From: Ascochyta rabiei | Lineage: Eukaryota; Ascomycota; Dothideomycetes; Pleosporales; Didymellaceae | Reading direction: 5' to 3' | Length of the DNA: 64,000 nucleotides | Assembly: GCF_004011695.2 (NCBI RefSeq) | Contig: NC_082420.1 | Location: forward strand, 186,001-250,000 | Shown: one piece after another, positions 32,527 through 44,514 of the stretch | Layout: each line of letters opens with the position of its first letter | How positions within the stretch are numbered: the first letter of the stretch is position 1 | Made by a program: the position numbers and the translations under genes | Notes under the pieces: model-generated | The model's input: the letters and a program-made list of their open reading frames with translations, nothing else | Told to the model about the DNA's origin: nothing | The model's database searches: none

Positions 32527-35072
32527 ATGTCCATGTCCATGTTCATGTCCATGTTCATGTCCAAAAAAGCTTACCCCTCTGTCCAAGCCAACGACCTGAT
32601 GGTCCTGGAGACGCCGCTCCTTCGAGTGAGCAGGCCTGTCGCCGCCTGCTCGCGCTGTCGAGCCGCCAAAGTCAAGTGTGATGGCAAGCTGCCAGCCTGC
32701 ACTGCCTGTGAGAAGTCGAACCGCGCTTCAGAGTGCTCAAGCACAAACGACCAGTTTGCACGAGGCAAGGAGCGCAGTTATGTCGCCACCCTCGAGGCAC
32801 GTGTCGAGCGCCTCGAGAAGACCATCTCAGAGTCGAAAAACAGGAGGAAGTCGTCCACGGTCTTGATGCTGGATGCCTCCGACACCTCCACCCCCCGCAG
32901 AGCCTCAGTCGATACCCTCAAGCCTACCAGACCCATCAGCAAGCGCGCGGCACGGCGAAAAGAAGCTTCTCAGATCGACGAGCTCGTCTCGGATTTCGGT
33001 CTCCTGTGAGTGATGCTGCCCACTCTCTCCACTGCCTACTGACTCCATAGTGCCGTCAATGCCACAGCCCGAGACTTCTACGGCTTCACCACCCAAATGT
33101 CGTACGCCAGATTGATCCTGTCAGCCGCCACAAAGGAGGCCCTCCCAACCGGCCTGACCAAAGCACTGCCAGCCAAGTATGCGGCAACCCCACTGATCCA
33201 GCACTACCTCAACAACATCTTTGCACTCCTACCCGTCTTTGAAGAAGCCGCTCTCTATGCCTCGATAGATGCCATCTACCACCAGACTGACGTTGCGACG
33301 CCTTGGGATAAATGCATCGTACGCATGGTCCTGGCCATTGCCTGCTTGTCGCAGTCCGAACAGCGAGGCGACACTCACTACGCAGATGCTGTCGGCCACG
33401 TGAATGCTGCACTCGAAAACGCCGAAGACGTCCTGCATCCCGGCTACGTGACAAACGTCCAGGCGCTCGTGCTCTTCACCATCTACGCTACCATGGATCC
33501 CCACCATTTTGACAGCTGGACCCTCATCGGAGCAGCCTCCAGAGCCATGATCGACCTGGGCATTCACCAGGACCCTTCCCGAAACGTCGCGGTTGCCCGT
33601 GGCAAACTCGAGGTGCGACGGCGCGTCTATTGGTGTGTCTACGCACTCGATCGGTACGTAACATGCTCACAGCCTGCATCGCCCTGTTGACCACAGTCTA
33701 CAGCTCCACCTCACTCGTACAGACGAGAGCTTTCTCTTTCTCGGATGAAGCAACCAACGTATCGTTCCCGTTCGACAATGCCGCCACCTCCCCACGATAC
33801 GCCTCGCCCCAAGCTGTCGTCTTTTTGCAGAACTTCGACTGCGCCCTCGACCTCTTCAGGATCCGTGAGATCCAGTCGGAGTGGTACATGGATCTCTTCC
33901 AGTCTGGACGTGAACCGTGGCAGGGCGCTTATCCTTACATCTGGAAGCAGTACGCGAGAATGACCGAGTGGTTCCAGGACATGCCGCAAAGCACCCCGCC
34001 AGCGGTCAAGTCCCACTTCGAGCTGGACTTGCTCTACAGCTACGTCTACATCTTATCGCCGAGTCCGCGCATGCCCCACATCGATGAGTATGCCCAGCGA
34101 CTCATATTCGAGCATTGCATCGCCTACTCGATCAACCTGCTCGCGCTGCTCAACCAGCCTTCGTCCACCACCAGGCCGCCGGTCACCTTCCACGATGCCA
34201 TGCGAGCGTACATGACTGGCAGACAGTTCGTCGATGTCCTGTCACGCAACATGGACGCGATCCTCAACCCCATTCCACCATCTCCTCTACCGACGACGAC
34301 CCCGCCCGTGGCCTCTGACGACCCGCTCGCTCCTCCTGCACAGGTCGGACCACCGCCGTTTCCCACACCCCTCGTGCCCGAGGGACAAATCACACCTCTA
34401 GACCCAACCGTGCGAGCCATCAATGCACTCAACGACTTTACGCAGATTCTCTCCAACTTTGGCCTCCGTTTCGGTTTCACGCACTGGCGAGATCGCTTCC
34501 AACGAGAGTCTGCTGCTCTTTCGGCGCAGCTGTATCAGCGCAAGTCAACGTCGCCGCATACGTCCCCACCACCACGTCAGCTGCCCACAACCGCGTATCC
34601 CCCACAGTGGGTGCCTATGCCGTCTGTCTCGCCGCACACGCCTGGCCTCGTGTATCCCGGTCCAACGACGCCTCCCTCTCTGTTCCCACAGCAGACCAGT
34701 CCATTTTCCGGCTCCATGTCCTATCCGTTCGATGCAACCCAAAGCCCGTACCAACGGACACTTTCTTACGACGCCCAAGGGCAGCAACAGCATCCCATGT
34801 ACACGACGCCTTCTCCCCAGCCGATTCCTGACATGCCACAGCCTACTGATGGGAAGCGCCGAGCGATGGTCTATGGACCGGGCCTATCCCGGCAGCACTC
34901 GGGGGGACAGGGCCAAGAAAATGGTGTTGCACACTCGCAGGAAAATACTCACTGGCCACATTGCAGGCAAGTGCAGCACCAGCAAGCGCCAGATAATTCT
35001 TGGGTCGAGAGCTCCCATGACGGCGGTGCGGTGCAGTGGGACCAAAGCACCAGTCAGGGCAACTGGGGATGA
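32527..35072 (+). CDS. Zn2Cys6 transcription factor with multiple in-frame start codons
   Basis: Exons 32527-33005, 33051-33653 and 33704-35072 give 816 residues (806 if the sixth ATG at 32557 is used). The start lies in a hexamer repeat that encodes [14 protein letters not shown], offering six in-frame ATGs. The cluster [18 protein letters not shown] has Cys at 41, 44, 51, 58, 61 and 70 (counted from 32527; last spacing 8), followed by a coiled coil ([16 protein letters not shown]). Introns: GTGAGT...CCATAG and GTACGT...CTACAG, the second giving [20 protein letters not shown], a typical middle-homology phrase; two alternative acceptors also stay in frame. The C-terminal 250 residues are rich in Pro, Gln, Ser and Tyr and may be an activation domain. 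Target genes are unknown; the divergent partner is listed before it. Confidence 0.87.
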
Positions 35073-35265
35073 AGCACAACGCACAGCTGCACACGAGTCA
35101 AGCCACCCAGCTCAACAGCAAATTTCCGCCCTGGCAGAGAAAAATAAGTGCCGGTACCTGCAGCCATGATACTAGTTTCCACCCGACTAGCGGACAGGCC
35201 TCGCAGCGCACCCAGCCTCCGATCCACTTGCCACTCACTACCCGTCGACAACCCCCGCAGTGATC

Positions 35266-35424
35266 ATGGCGTCGACGCAGTCTAGATCTGCGGAGGTGGC
35301 CCCGGCTAGCGCTGCGCTAGGCGCTGCTACAAGGCTTGTCTCCATCGCGGCCGAATGCAGTGGAGGCGTGGTGCAGCTAGGTACCGCTGTCGCTTCAGCA
35401 GCAGTTGGGCAAGTATTCAGATAG
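35266..35424 (+). CDS. Short open frame at the edge of the AT-rich block
   Basis: An ATG at 35266 in a good context opens 52 residues (MASTQSRSAEVAPASAALGA, then TRLVSIAAECSGGVVQLGTA, ending VGQVFR) before TAG at 35422. It is Ala/Ser/Val-rich and GC-rich, unlike the DNA 200 bp to the right. It may be the stump of a gene whose remainder was lost to transposon insertion, or simply a chance frame. No family is recognised. Confidence 0.25.
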   Translation: MASTQSRSAEVAPASAALGAATRLVSIAAECSGGVVQLGTAVASAAVGQVFR

Positions 35425-35707
35425 GCAGCTCAAGGATAAGAGGCGATACGCAGTGTAGCGTAACAGGTTAACACAATAGTACCTTGTTGTATTATGCGAT
35501 AGGTAGAGCTATCAAGTAAATACAATGTAAAGCACCTGTCTCCCAAAGGTGTCATACCCCGACTCACACCCAACTTACATCCAGCTCGGTGCCTTTACAT
35601 CCCTTTTCCTTCCCGCATCCTAGTTTCTATCTTCTTGATTTCCCCGTACTTGTAGTACCTTAGCTTACAGATATAGAGGATATAGCTAATTCTACAGTGG
35701 TAAAAGA

Positions 35708-35838
35708 GTAGGGGTTAGGTAGGGTAGAGGTACATTACGTGATGTACCCTACCCCTACCTAACCTCTACCTACGCTAATTTCTAATAAAGAGGGTAGAGG
35801 TTAGGTAGGGTCCATATAGGGTAGGGGTAGGGGTAGAG
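35708..35838. repeat. Telomere-like G-rich motifs with a near-perfect inverted repeat
   Basis: A left arm (GTAGGGGTTAGGTAGGG..., about 35708-35735) and a right arm (ATGTACCCTACCCCTACC..., 35742 to about 35772) form an inverted repeat around the six bases TACGTG. A further copy of the G-rich motif (GGGTAGAGGTTAGGTAGGG) follows at about 35790-35810, then GGGTAGGGGTAGGGGTAG at 35819-35836. The motifs resemble, but are not, the TTAGGG telomere unit. Confidence 0.8.
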
Positions 35839-35841
35839 TAG

Positions 35842-36286
35842 TCTTAAAGTTGTACTTTAGACAAAGTTCGTAAGCACTAATTCTATTAGTTCTTAGGGAT
35901 AAGTACAGTATCTAGATTAGTAGAGACTATTAAATAAGTAAAGCTTAAAAAGATAGGGTGTAATAAATAGTATAGAGTAGACTGTCTAGATTAAGAGTAG
36001 GTTAAGATTTTAAAGATAAACTTAATAAACTAGGTTATATATAAAACGTAAGTGTTATGTTCCTACTTTACTATATTTATTAATAATAGTGGTAGTAAGA
36101 TAGACTTACTATTGTTACGATTCTTTAATAACACTAAGTACTAATTACAATAATTTTATTATTACATTTATTACTAATAATATAAGTCATACTAAGCCTA
36201 AGTAAATTACGTAGTCCTTAGTCTCTTACTAAGTGTAAATACTATATATAATTACTTATTAAAATTATAATACCCTATACACTATA
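35842..36286. mobile_element. LTR copy of a gypsy-type element (same family as 63502-63944)
   Basis: About 445 bp aligned by eye with 63502-63944: both contain AAGCACTAATTCTATTAG, TTCTTAGGGATAAGTA, and end in CCCTATACACT. It is truncated on its right by the TA at 36285-36286, next to which a Fot1-type element has inserted. Confidence 0.75.
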
Positions 36287-38149
36287 ACGTACTCTACAGG
36301 TAAGCGGATTAAACGGGTAAGCGGATTACTCTGCTAAGACTACACCAAATTTCTACCCTATTATAGCTTGTATTAGCCTACTTTAGCCTTATATACAGTA
36401 GTGCAGTACATAATATTATTTAGAAACATCTTCTACAGCCTTCTTACATGTACGTAAGTTATGTCTAACATTATAGCACTTTTTACAGCGTCTTTAGGTT
36501 ACTTCCCCTCCTTTAGCGCACACTTACTTCTTTACCTTCTTACTATTACTATACGCCCTAAACTTAGTTAGAGTAGTTAATTAAAGGCCTTTCTTAGCTG
36601 TTAGGACTCCCTCCTGCTGTAATTGCTTTCTTTTATGCGATTTACGTCGCTTAGCAGCCTTATTTACTGCTTAAAGCCTAGTAATCTCCCTTTAAGCTAA
36701 CACTAGCTTATGCGCTACTATAGCTGCGCCTTTAGCAAGCTTTTTAAAGGCCTTAACTATTAAAGTTAGTAAGCTGCTTGCATGCCTTTGAATCCTCTCT
36801 TAAACCAGCGTTAATTGCGACCCTAATTGCAGGGTAGTGCTTAGGGTTTAGGACTACTAGGGCTTATCTTCTACAGTAGGTAGCGGTAGGGTACGTAGGC
36901 GGACATTAAGACCTATTATAACCCGTTCTAGGTTAAGGGGGACTATTCTAGCGCCTTAGAAGCCTCCTTAGATATTGCTAGAAGTAAATGTCTCCTTATA
37001 GGCGTCTATAAAGTATAGTAGAAACTTAGTTTTAGTAATATAAGTAATGTAGTTGCGCATAAGATTCTTAGCTTAGCGCCTATATACCTTCTTTAGAGGG
37101 GCAAAACAACCTATATCTAGTGGTTATAAGAGGTAAGATAAGTGTAGAGGTATATACAGTGTAACAATCTTTACTTCCTTATAGTATTGTTAGAAGTTAA
37201 GGGAGTTATAGCTCTTGTAGCTGTTAATAAGGAGTAGCTAGTATACTTCTTAGGTGCGCGTCTTTGTATAGGCATTAAAGTGCTTTAACTAGTCTAGACT
37301 AAGCTTATTAGTAGTCTATCCGTTCTTAGAGACTCTAATAACCCAGTTATAGGGCAGATTGTCCTCTTTATACTAGGTAGAGAGGTAGTTGCGGCCTTTA
37401 AAGATAATAAAGGGTAGAATAGCCTACCCTATACCATTAATGCCCTATATAACCGTTGTCTACTCTTAATTACCCTACTACACTGCCTTTAGCCGTCCTT
37501 AACGCTCTAAGCCTGTAATAACTACTTCTGTTGATATCTAGCCTATTATAAAGCCTGTCTTATTAAAGTTGTACGTGTTATTGTCCTAGATACTATACTT
37601 AGCTTTAACATTCGCTATAAGCCTAAACCAGCCCCTAATAATCTCTAGATCCTAACAGAGGGCTCTCTTATAGTCGTACTTACGATTAAACCTTACTTTA
37701 AGGTTAGGGCGGCGCTTAACAAACGTGTTAGGCTAGTTTATGCCAATATAGCCTATATCACGCTTAGCACGCAAAGAATTAGCTATATTAGCTATAGCAG
37801 CTAGCTAAGAGGTAAATCCTTATACATCTAGCTTAAGGATATACTTAGTAATTACGTTCTCCTTAGTCTAGTCTATAATCTGTTAAACTAGCGTATAATT
37901 AGCTTATATAGGTTGTTCTATATATCGAGCGTGTAGTATACTATAAGGCGCGTTATATATAGCTACAGCGCGTTATATAGTAATTGTTACGTCTTATTTA
38001 ATTACCTAGAGCGCAAGCTATATCGCAGCTTCTCTTAAGGGCGTAGATTAATGTTGTTGTTAAGGCATTGCGTGGTAAGGTGGAGGTTTAGTGTGGTCTT
38101 AGCAGAGTAATCCGCTTACCCGTTTAATCCGCTTACCTATAGAGTACGT
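36287..38149 (-). mobile_element. Fot1/pogo-type DNA transposon, copy 1 (1863 bp)
   Basis: Flanked by TA on both sides (36285-36286 and 38150-38151), the expected target duplication. Terminal inverted repeats of about 59 bp start ACGTACTCTAC and match with two or three differences. Each TIR carries two near-identical blocks of the form GGGTAAGCGGATTA, plausible transposase-binding sites. The length equals that of copy 2 exactly. The size and type recall Fot1-class elements of dothideomycetes such as Molly of Parastagonospora nodorum (from memory, not checked). Confidence 0.92.
36400..38068 (-). pseudogene. RIP-inactivated Fot1/pogo transposase, copy 1
   Basis: Read from the ATG at 38068 on the minus strand, with stops interspersed: a helix-turn-helix region, then WVIRVSKNG, later NSYKSYNSL and HLSYLL, a TAA, PLDIGCFAPLKK, which correspond to the DDE catalytic region of Fot1-like transposases (the second Asp lies before GH/SH-type and the PLD-GCF block follows it). 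A C-terminal C-x2-C-x4-H-x4-C knuckle (RCKKCYNVRHNLRTC) is preserved. Trp and Gln positions are TAG/TAA. It cannot encode a working enzyme. Confidence 0.85.
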
Positions 38150-41100
38150 TAGACACAAAGGCAAAAGTATATATTATACCTAGTTACAAAAAAGGCTCTA
38201 GTATATAAATTTAAAAGTGTACTACTACTATAGACTGCTAGATTACACTAGTAAATCTATACTCTCTTAAAGGATTTACAGCTAAATTTCTTCTCTAAAG
38301 AGAATTCTTTAAATCCTATCTACAGAACATAAATTTAATAAAAATTTCCTAAGGAAAATTAAATATCTTAATAATAATTTAAGCTTAGAAGGAATTTAAT
38401 TACCTAAGTAAGTAGTAGTTGCTTATGTACTTAACAATCTAACTTTAAATTAGAAGGGATTTGTTACTATTATTACTTAATGCTTTTGTTAGAATTAAGA
38501 TAAAATAAATATAGAAACACTTTTTTCTCGTTTAATTAATAAATTTTGTTACTAAACAAGTACTAAAAAAGTATTATACTAAACAAAACACAAACTATAC
38601 TAAAGAAATAAGGTTATAAAGTAACGCTATTATAATAAATACAAAGTAAATACGCATTAAACAAGTAGTTGCTAGTTTTTTAATCTAGAAAAGAAACCTA
38701 ATTAGTTTAAAACTAGACATACCTATAATTGCATTTAATAATCACCTAATCTAGCTAAAAATTCAGCAGAAAAAAGGTGTAAAAAAGAACAAGATTAATT
38801 TCTCTTATCTCTAGATTAAATAGATCTAGATATACTAGGGGATTTAGATAAGAAGGTATATTATAATAATAACCTATAGTTTAGTTTAACTAAAGCTAAC
38901 TTAATACTAGATTTAGAAAGTACTTAGCATTTAATATACAATAGATTACTGTTTATAGAAGGTAGTTTAGTAGATAAAATAATTAAATTAGGCTAGTGTA
39001 ATAATATAACTATTAATGTTATAGCTATTAGAAAGATATGCTTTATAGTAAATAATACAAAAATTATACTAAATAATTACCTCTTTATACTAAGCTTCTC
39101 TGTAAACCTTTTATCTATTTAAAAATTAATAGAAAAAGACTTTAGGGCAAACTTTACAAAGAAAGAAGCTATCTTAATAAGAGATAACTTAGTTATTAAA
39201 GCTAAGTATGCTTATAACATGTATATACTAGACCTTATAAATAAGATTATTATTAAAGATAGCTCTACAGATAATTTAAACTATAAGAACTATATACTCT
39301 ACTTAGATCCTAATAAATCTACTATAGAAAAGCTAGAACTATATTATAATAGATCTAGATATAAAACTATAGATACTATAAGTAAACTACTTAATATTAA
39401 AATACTATAAAATTATAGTTTTAACTGTGTAGCCTGTATACAGGCAAAATAAACTAATTATAAATTAAGAGTTATAATAGATAAACTAACTATTTATCTA
39501 TAAAAAGTAGTAATAGATATTTATAGACCTATAACTCCTAGTTTAAAAGTAGGATATAGATATATTATCTTTTTCCTAGATAGTGTTACTAGGAAACTAA
39601 ACTTTAAGCTCTTAAAATTAAAATTAGAGGCCCTAGAAATATTTAAAGAATATAAACTAAAAGTAGAAAACCAATCTAATCCATCTATTAAGATAATAGG
39701 ATTAGGTAATAGTAAAGAATTTAATAATTCTCTATTTAAAAGATTTACTATTGAAAATAGTATTCTTTATTAATTTTTAAGCCCCTATATACTAGAACAA
39801 AATAGTCTAACATAGAGAATTAATCGAACTATTATAGAAATAACTAGAGTATTACTATTTAATGCTAATATGGATCTTCTATACTAGGTAGAGGTAGTTA
39901 AAACAGGCTGTTTATATATAAAATATAACTCTACACTCTTATTTATCTATATTACTATTTAAAAGCTCTTTAATAAAATGTCTAATTTTAATAATCTAAG
40001 GATTTATGGCTCTATAGCATACTATACGGATAAATTAATAGGCCTTATAAAGCTAGAGCCTAGAGCTAATAAAGAAAATTTTATAGGTTTTTACTAATAT
40101 AATTACTATATCTTAGAAAATATATCTAAGAGGATTATACAAACAAGAGATACTATAATCCTAGAAGGCAAATTTAATAATAGTATTAAAAACTAAGATA
40201 CGATTATAATAGACTTTAATAAAGAACTTAGTAATAATAAAAGAAGTTATTAAGAGTTCTCCTACGAGAATTATAACTAAAGTACTAGAGTAGATAGTCT
40301 ACTTAGTAACTCTAATAGTACACAAAATAAGAGTAAACTAATAGTAATATTAATAACTACTATAGTAACTCTAAAGATAAATTAGTATTTATAACTAGGA
40401 CTACTAATTTAGAGCTAAGTACCTACTTTAAAGTAATAAATTTAGAGAATAAAAAGGAATACCTAGAAGCTTGTAAGCTAGAGTTTAATTAATTAAAAGA
40501 GTTAAATACCTAGTTACTAGTAAAGCTACCTAAAAATAGAACAGCACTAAAGGGACGCTAGGTGTTTAAGAATAAAGAAGACTCTAATAACAACATTATT
40601 AAATATAAAGTAAGATAGGTTATTAAAGGGTTTAGCTAAATCTATAGACTAGACTACCTAGAAACCTTTATAAATACACTAAGAATAGAGATTATAAGAC
40701 TTCTACTATCTATAGCAGTATTTCTAGATCTAGAAATAATACAGCTAGATTTTAAAAACGCTTTTCTATACGTACCTATAGATGTAGATATATATATACA
40801 ACAGTCTATAGGCTTTCTAGAAGATAAGACTAAGGTTTATAAATGAAATAAAGTAATTTATAGATTAAAATAAGTACCTAGAGCCTAGTATATATACCTA
40901 AAAGCTATTCTAAGTAAACTAGATTTTAAGCCTATATTTACAGAATAAGGTATCTTTATAAATAAGAAGATAGATATCTATCTAATAATCTACATAAACA
41001 ATGTTCTTATAATAGAAAATAACGTTAAACTTATTAAAAAACTAGAAATAAATCTAGTAAGGCTACTAGAACTAAGTAATCTAGAAGAAGTAAAATATTT

Positions 41101-42376
41101 TCTAGGGATAGAGATAATAAGAGATATAGTAAGAAGATCTATTTACTTAAAATAAACTAAGTATATTAAAGATATACTAGTAAAATATAATAAGCTAGAT
41201 TTAAATCCTGTTAGTACACTAGTAGAAGCTAGTGTTAAGTTGTAAAAGAATAAAGAATAAGTAACTCTAGAAGATATAAAACTATACTGGTAATATATAG
41301 GTAGTTTAATATACTTAACTACCTATACTAGACTAGACTTAGTATTTAGTATATATAGCTGTATAAGACATATATCTAACCCTACTAAAGAATACTTTAT
41401 AGTAGTTAATAGGATTTTTAAATACCTAAATTATATAAGAGGAAATAGATTATTTTTCTAATTATAATTAGCACTCTTATTACTTAGATATACAGATGCT
41501 GATTAAGGTAGTAATTTAACTACTAGAAAAAGTATAACTAGATATATATTTATGTTTAATAACACCTCTATTAGCTAGTCTAGTAAACTATAAAGATTAA
41601 CTACTCTAAGTAGCTATAAAGCAGAATACATAGCTCTAAAAGAAGCTATTAAAGAATATACCTATTTAATAAGTATTAATAAACAACTAGATTTTAATAA
41701 CCTTCTAAATATAAAAGAAGAGAAATTCTATCTATTTAGTAATAATTAACCGGCTATTACACTAGTAAATAACCTAGAATATTACTCTAAAACTAAGTAT
41801 TTAGATATATAATATTATTTATAAGAGAAAATATTCTAGAAGGAATAATAGATCTAAACTATATACTAACTAAAGAATAACTAGTAGATATATCTACAAA
41901 AGCACTAAATACACCTACCTTTACTACCTTATTTAATAAGCTAAATATTATAAAATAGTTATATTGCTTAAGAGAGTATATTTAAAATAAAATAATTTAA
42001 AAAGTAAGTAATATAACTACAAATAGAAAAACTAAGAGAACGCTTCTTAAATAAACTATAACAAAGTAATTATAATATAAACTATTTCTAAGTAGATATA
42101 GTTAAAGCTATAATATAAGCTATAGAAGTCTAGTATTACTTATAAGCCTAGTAATAGGTATAACACACCTAATAAACTAAATAAAAATATTACCTAAGCT
42201 CTACTAGTCCTAACTAAGTCTCTAAAGAGAATAGAAGTTAAGGAATAGAAGAAATATAGAAATTTTGTAATAAAAACCTTATAGTTAGGAGTAACCTATT
42301 ATTTATTACACTAGCGCATCTTAGACTAGATACATTACTAGCTAATATATAATATCTAAGATTAGTAAGCCTATAC
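38150..42376 (+). mobile_element. Ty1/Copia retrotransposon remnant
   Basis: Plus-strand reading with many stops shows, in Copia order: a protease-like region with INRLLFIEG and NNTKIILNN (38.9-39.1 kb), a GAG-pre-integrase segment (39219-39410), integrase (GYRYIIFFLDSVTRK near 39550), reverse transcriptase (LDFKNAFLYVPIDVDIYIQQ near 40750; the catalytic box reads YINN instead of YVDD near 40997) and RNase H (a YTDAD followed by a stop, then SSYKAEYIALKEAIKEY near 41620). Order integrase before RT marks it as Copia. No clear LTR pair was found; its left end abuts Fot1 copy 1 and its right end a gypsy LTR. G-to-A changes such as GAC to AAC at the catalytic box fit RIP. Confidence 0.85.
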
Positions 42377-44514
42377 TATTCTAGTATGAGTATTAAAGCA
42401 TCTTATTAGTAGGCACATTAGGAAGGATACTTATTATTATTATTATTAAGGGTTAGAGAGATAGGTAATACAGTAATTTAATTCTATAAGTAAGTGTTTC
42501 TAGTTGTTATTATAGGTGTTGTGCCTTAAATAGTTTCTATTAAGGCCTCTTATACCCTTCTACTAGCTAGATTACGTACACTAGCTAAGTATTCTAGTTC
42601 TTACTAAGGTAGTTACTATATATACTAGTATAAACCTCCCCCTCTTAAAAGTTTAGCCCTATTAAGCTAATAAACTAAGTTAAAATTAAACTCTAAACTA
42701 ATTACTAACCCCCCTTATTACTCTGCTTGTTCCTTTCCTTTGCTACCTCTCTATTTCTGCAATCTTGTTAAGGCCCTAGTTTCCTAAGTAGGTTGTTAAC
42801 TAGAGTCTCCTAATAGCTTAGGGGTAGAAGAGTCTAGTACGTGTCTTAATAAACCCTAGTCTAAGGCACTACCTAATTTGTATGTTATCTAGGTAGTAGC
42901 TACTATTACTTTAATAGTTAGATTATTAAATAACCTATCTAGAGTACTCTACTATATATTCTGTGTGTTCTATAACTCCTATCCGTTCTTATATTCTAGT
43001 ACTACTCTATTATTAGTAAAGAAGAATTAATTAGAGATACCTAACTCTTTATTAGCCCTAAAGTAGTGTTCCTAAGACATCTTTACCTACTGCTAGTGCC
43101 TCTTTACTATAGTAATGTTCTTATTCCTACTCTTCTAAAGAAGTTTTATAAGCTCTTTATTATTAAGACTAAAAATATAGAGTATCTCTTGCTAGACTAG
43201 GTAAGAGTTCTACTAAGCCTAGCAATAGATAGCTTTAGAAATCTAAGAGGAGAAATTTAGCGCTATGTCTGCTAAGAAAGTATAGGGAGCACTACTATAC
43301 TTATTTAAATAACCTAATAGTAATAAGGGCCCTAGTATAAGCATCTAATAAGAACTAGTAATATCCTTATATAATCCTATCTCTAAGATCTCTATAGGTT
43401 CTCTATTCTCTATAACTAGCACGTACTAAGAAAGTATAGTTTAATATTACATTATAGATAGTCTAGTAGAACTATATAGTAGTACTAGGTAGAAGATCCT
43501 AACGTCTCTATACTTATAAGAGTACTTCTTCTACTTAGTACCTACTATATCTTATACTAACTTAGAGTAGTTAACTATATCTACCTACCCTTTAATATAA
43601 CTATTATATTACTTAATTCTATTATCTTTCTACTAGGCTAAGTATTCTAGAACTAAATTGTAGAAGCCTTCTAGAGTAATAGTGTAGTTGTCTTTATTCT
43701 TATTATTAAAGGATACTAATTCTTATATTATATCTATTTTCCTACCTAACACTATAGTGTTATAGAGGTTACAATCTATATACTTAAAGAACGTCTAATC
43801 TCTAGGCTTAGTGTATTTAGTGTAGTATAGGTAGAAGATTAAGTTAGTTTATTAACAGAGTACTATATAGTAAAGCTAGTACTATAGATTACCTCTTACT
43901 AGCTGTTAGATAATAGAGTAGTGTATAATTCTATACTACCTTAGGTTACTTTTACTATACTTAATATAAGTATAATAGTTATATATATTAAAGTAGTTAT
44001 ATACTATCTTCTAGAGTTCTAGATTATTTTAAAATATAGAGGTAAACACAGAGACTATAATAGTGCCCTTCTAGTTTAGACTATCTACCTTAGCTTAAAA
44101 ATGTTAAGAAAGGTGCCTAAAGATAAAGTTACTCTATTTAAGGTTAAGTACTATAGGAACTAGGCGGAATTAATAGAACTGTAGACTATCTATTATGTTA
44201 AGTGCACAGGGCTGCTCTTAAAACAGAATCCTAGTTTTTAGGTTACTCCTCTACTTTCTCTAGCTAGTCTTATTCTTATATATTAATATAAGTAGGTTAT
44301 ATATTATAGTAGTATTAAGAGTATAGACTAGTAAGCTAAGTTTACTAGTAGTGTACTAGAAATAAGGAAAGTAAACTTATAATAGGTTAACTGTGTAGTA
44401 GGTAATTATTCTTCTACTAGCACCTCTCTTCTTTTAAGTTTCTTCTCTCTTATAGCACTCTTAGACCTATACATCTAGAAGCTTTACACACTCTAGATTC
44501 TTAAGAAGCTTCTA

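Noticed and set aside
39219..39410. Independent small gene in the AT-rich block
   Set aside because: It is the GAG-pre-integrase part of the Copia remnant, with family residues continuing past the stops on both sides.
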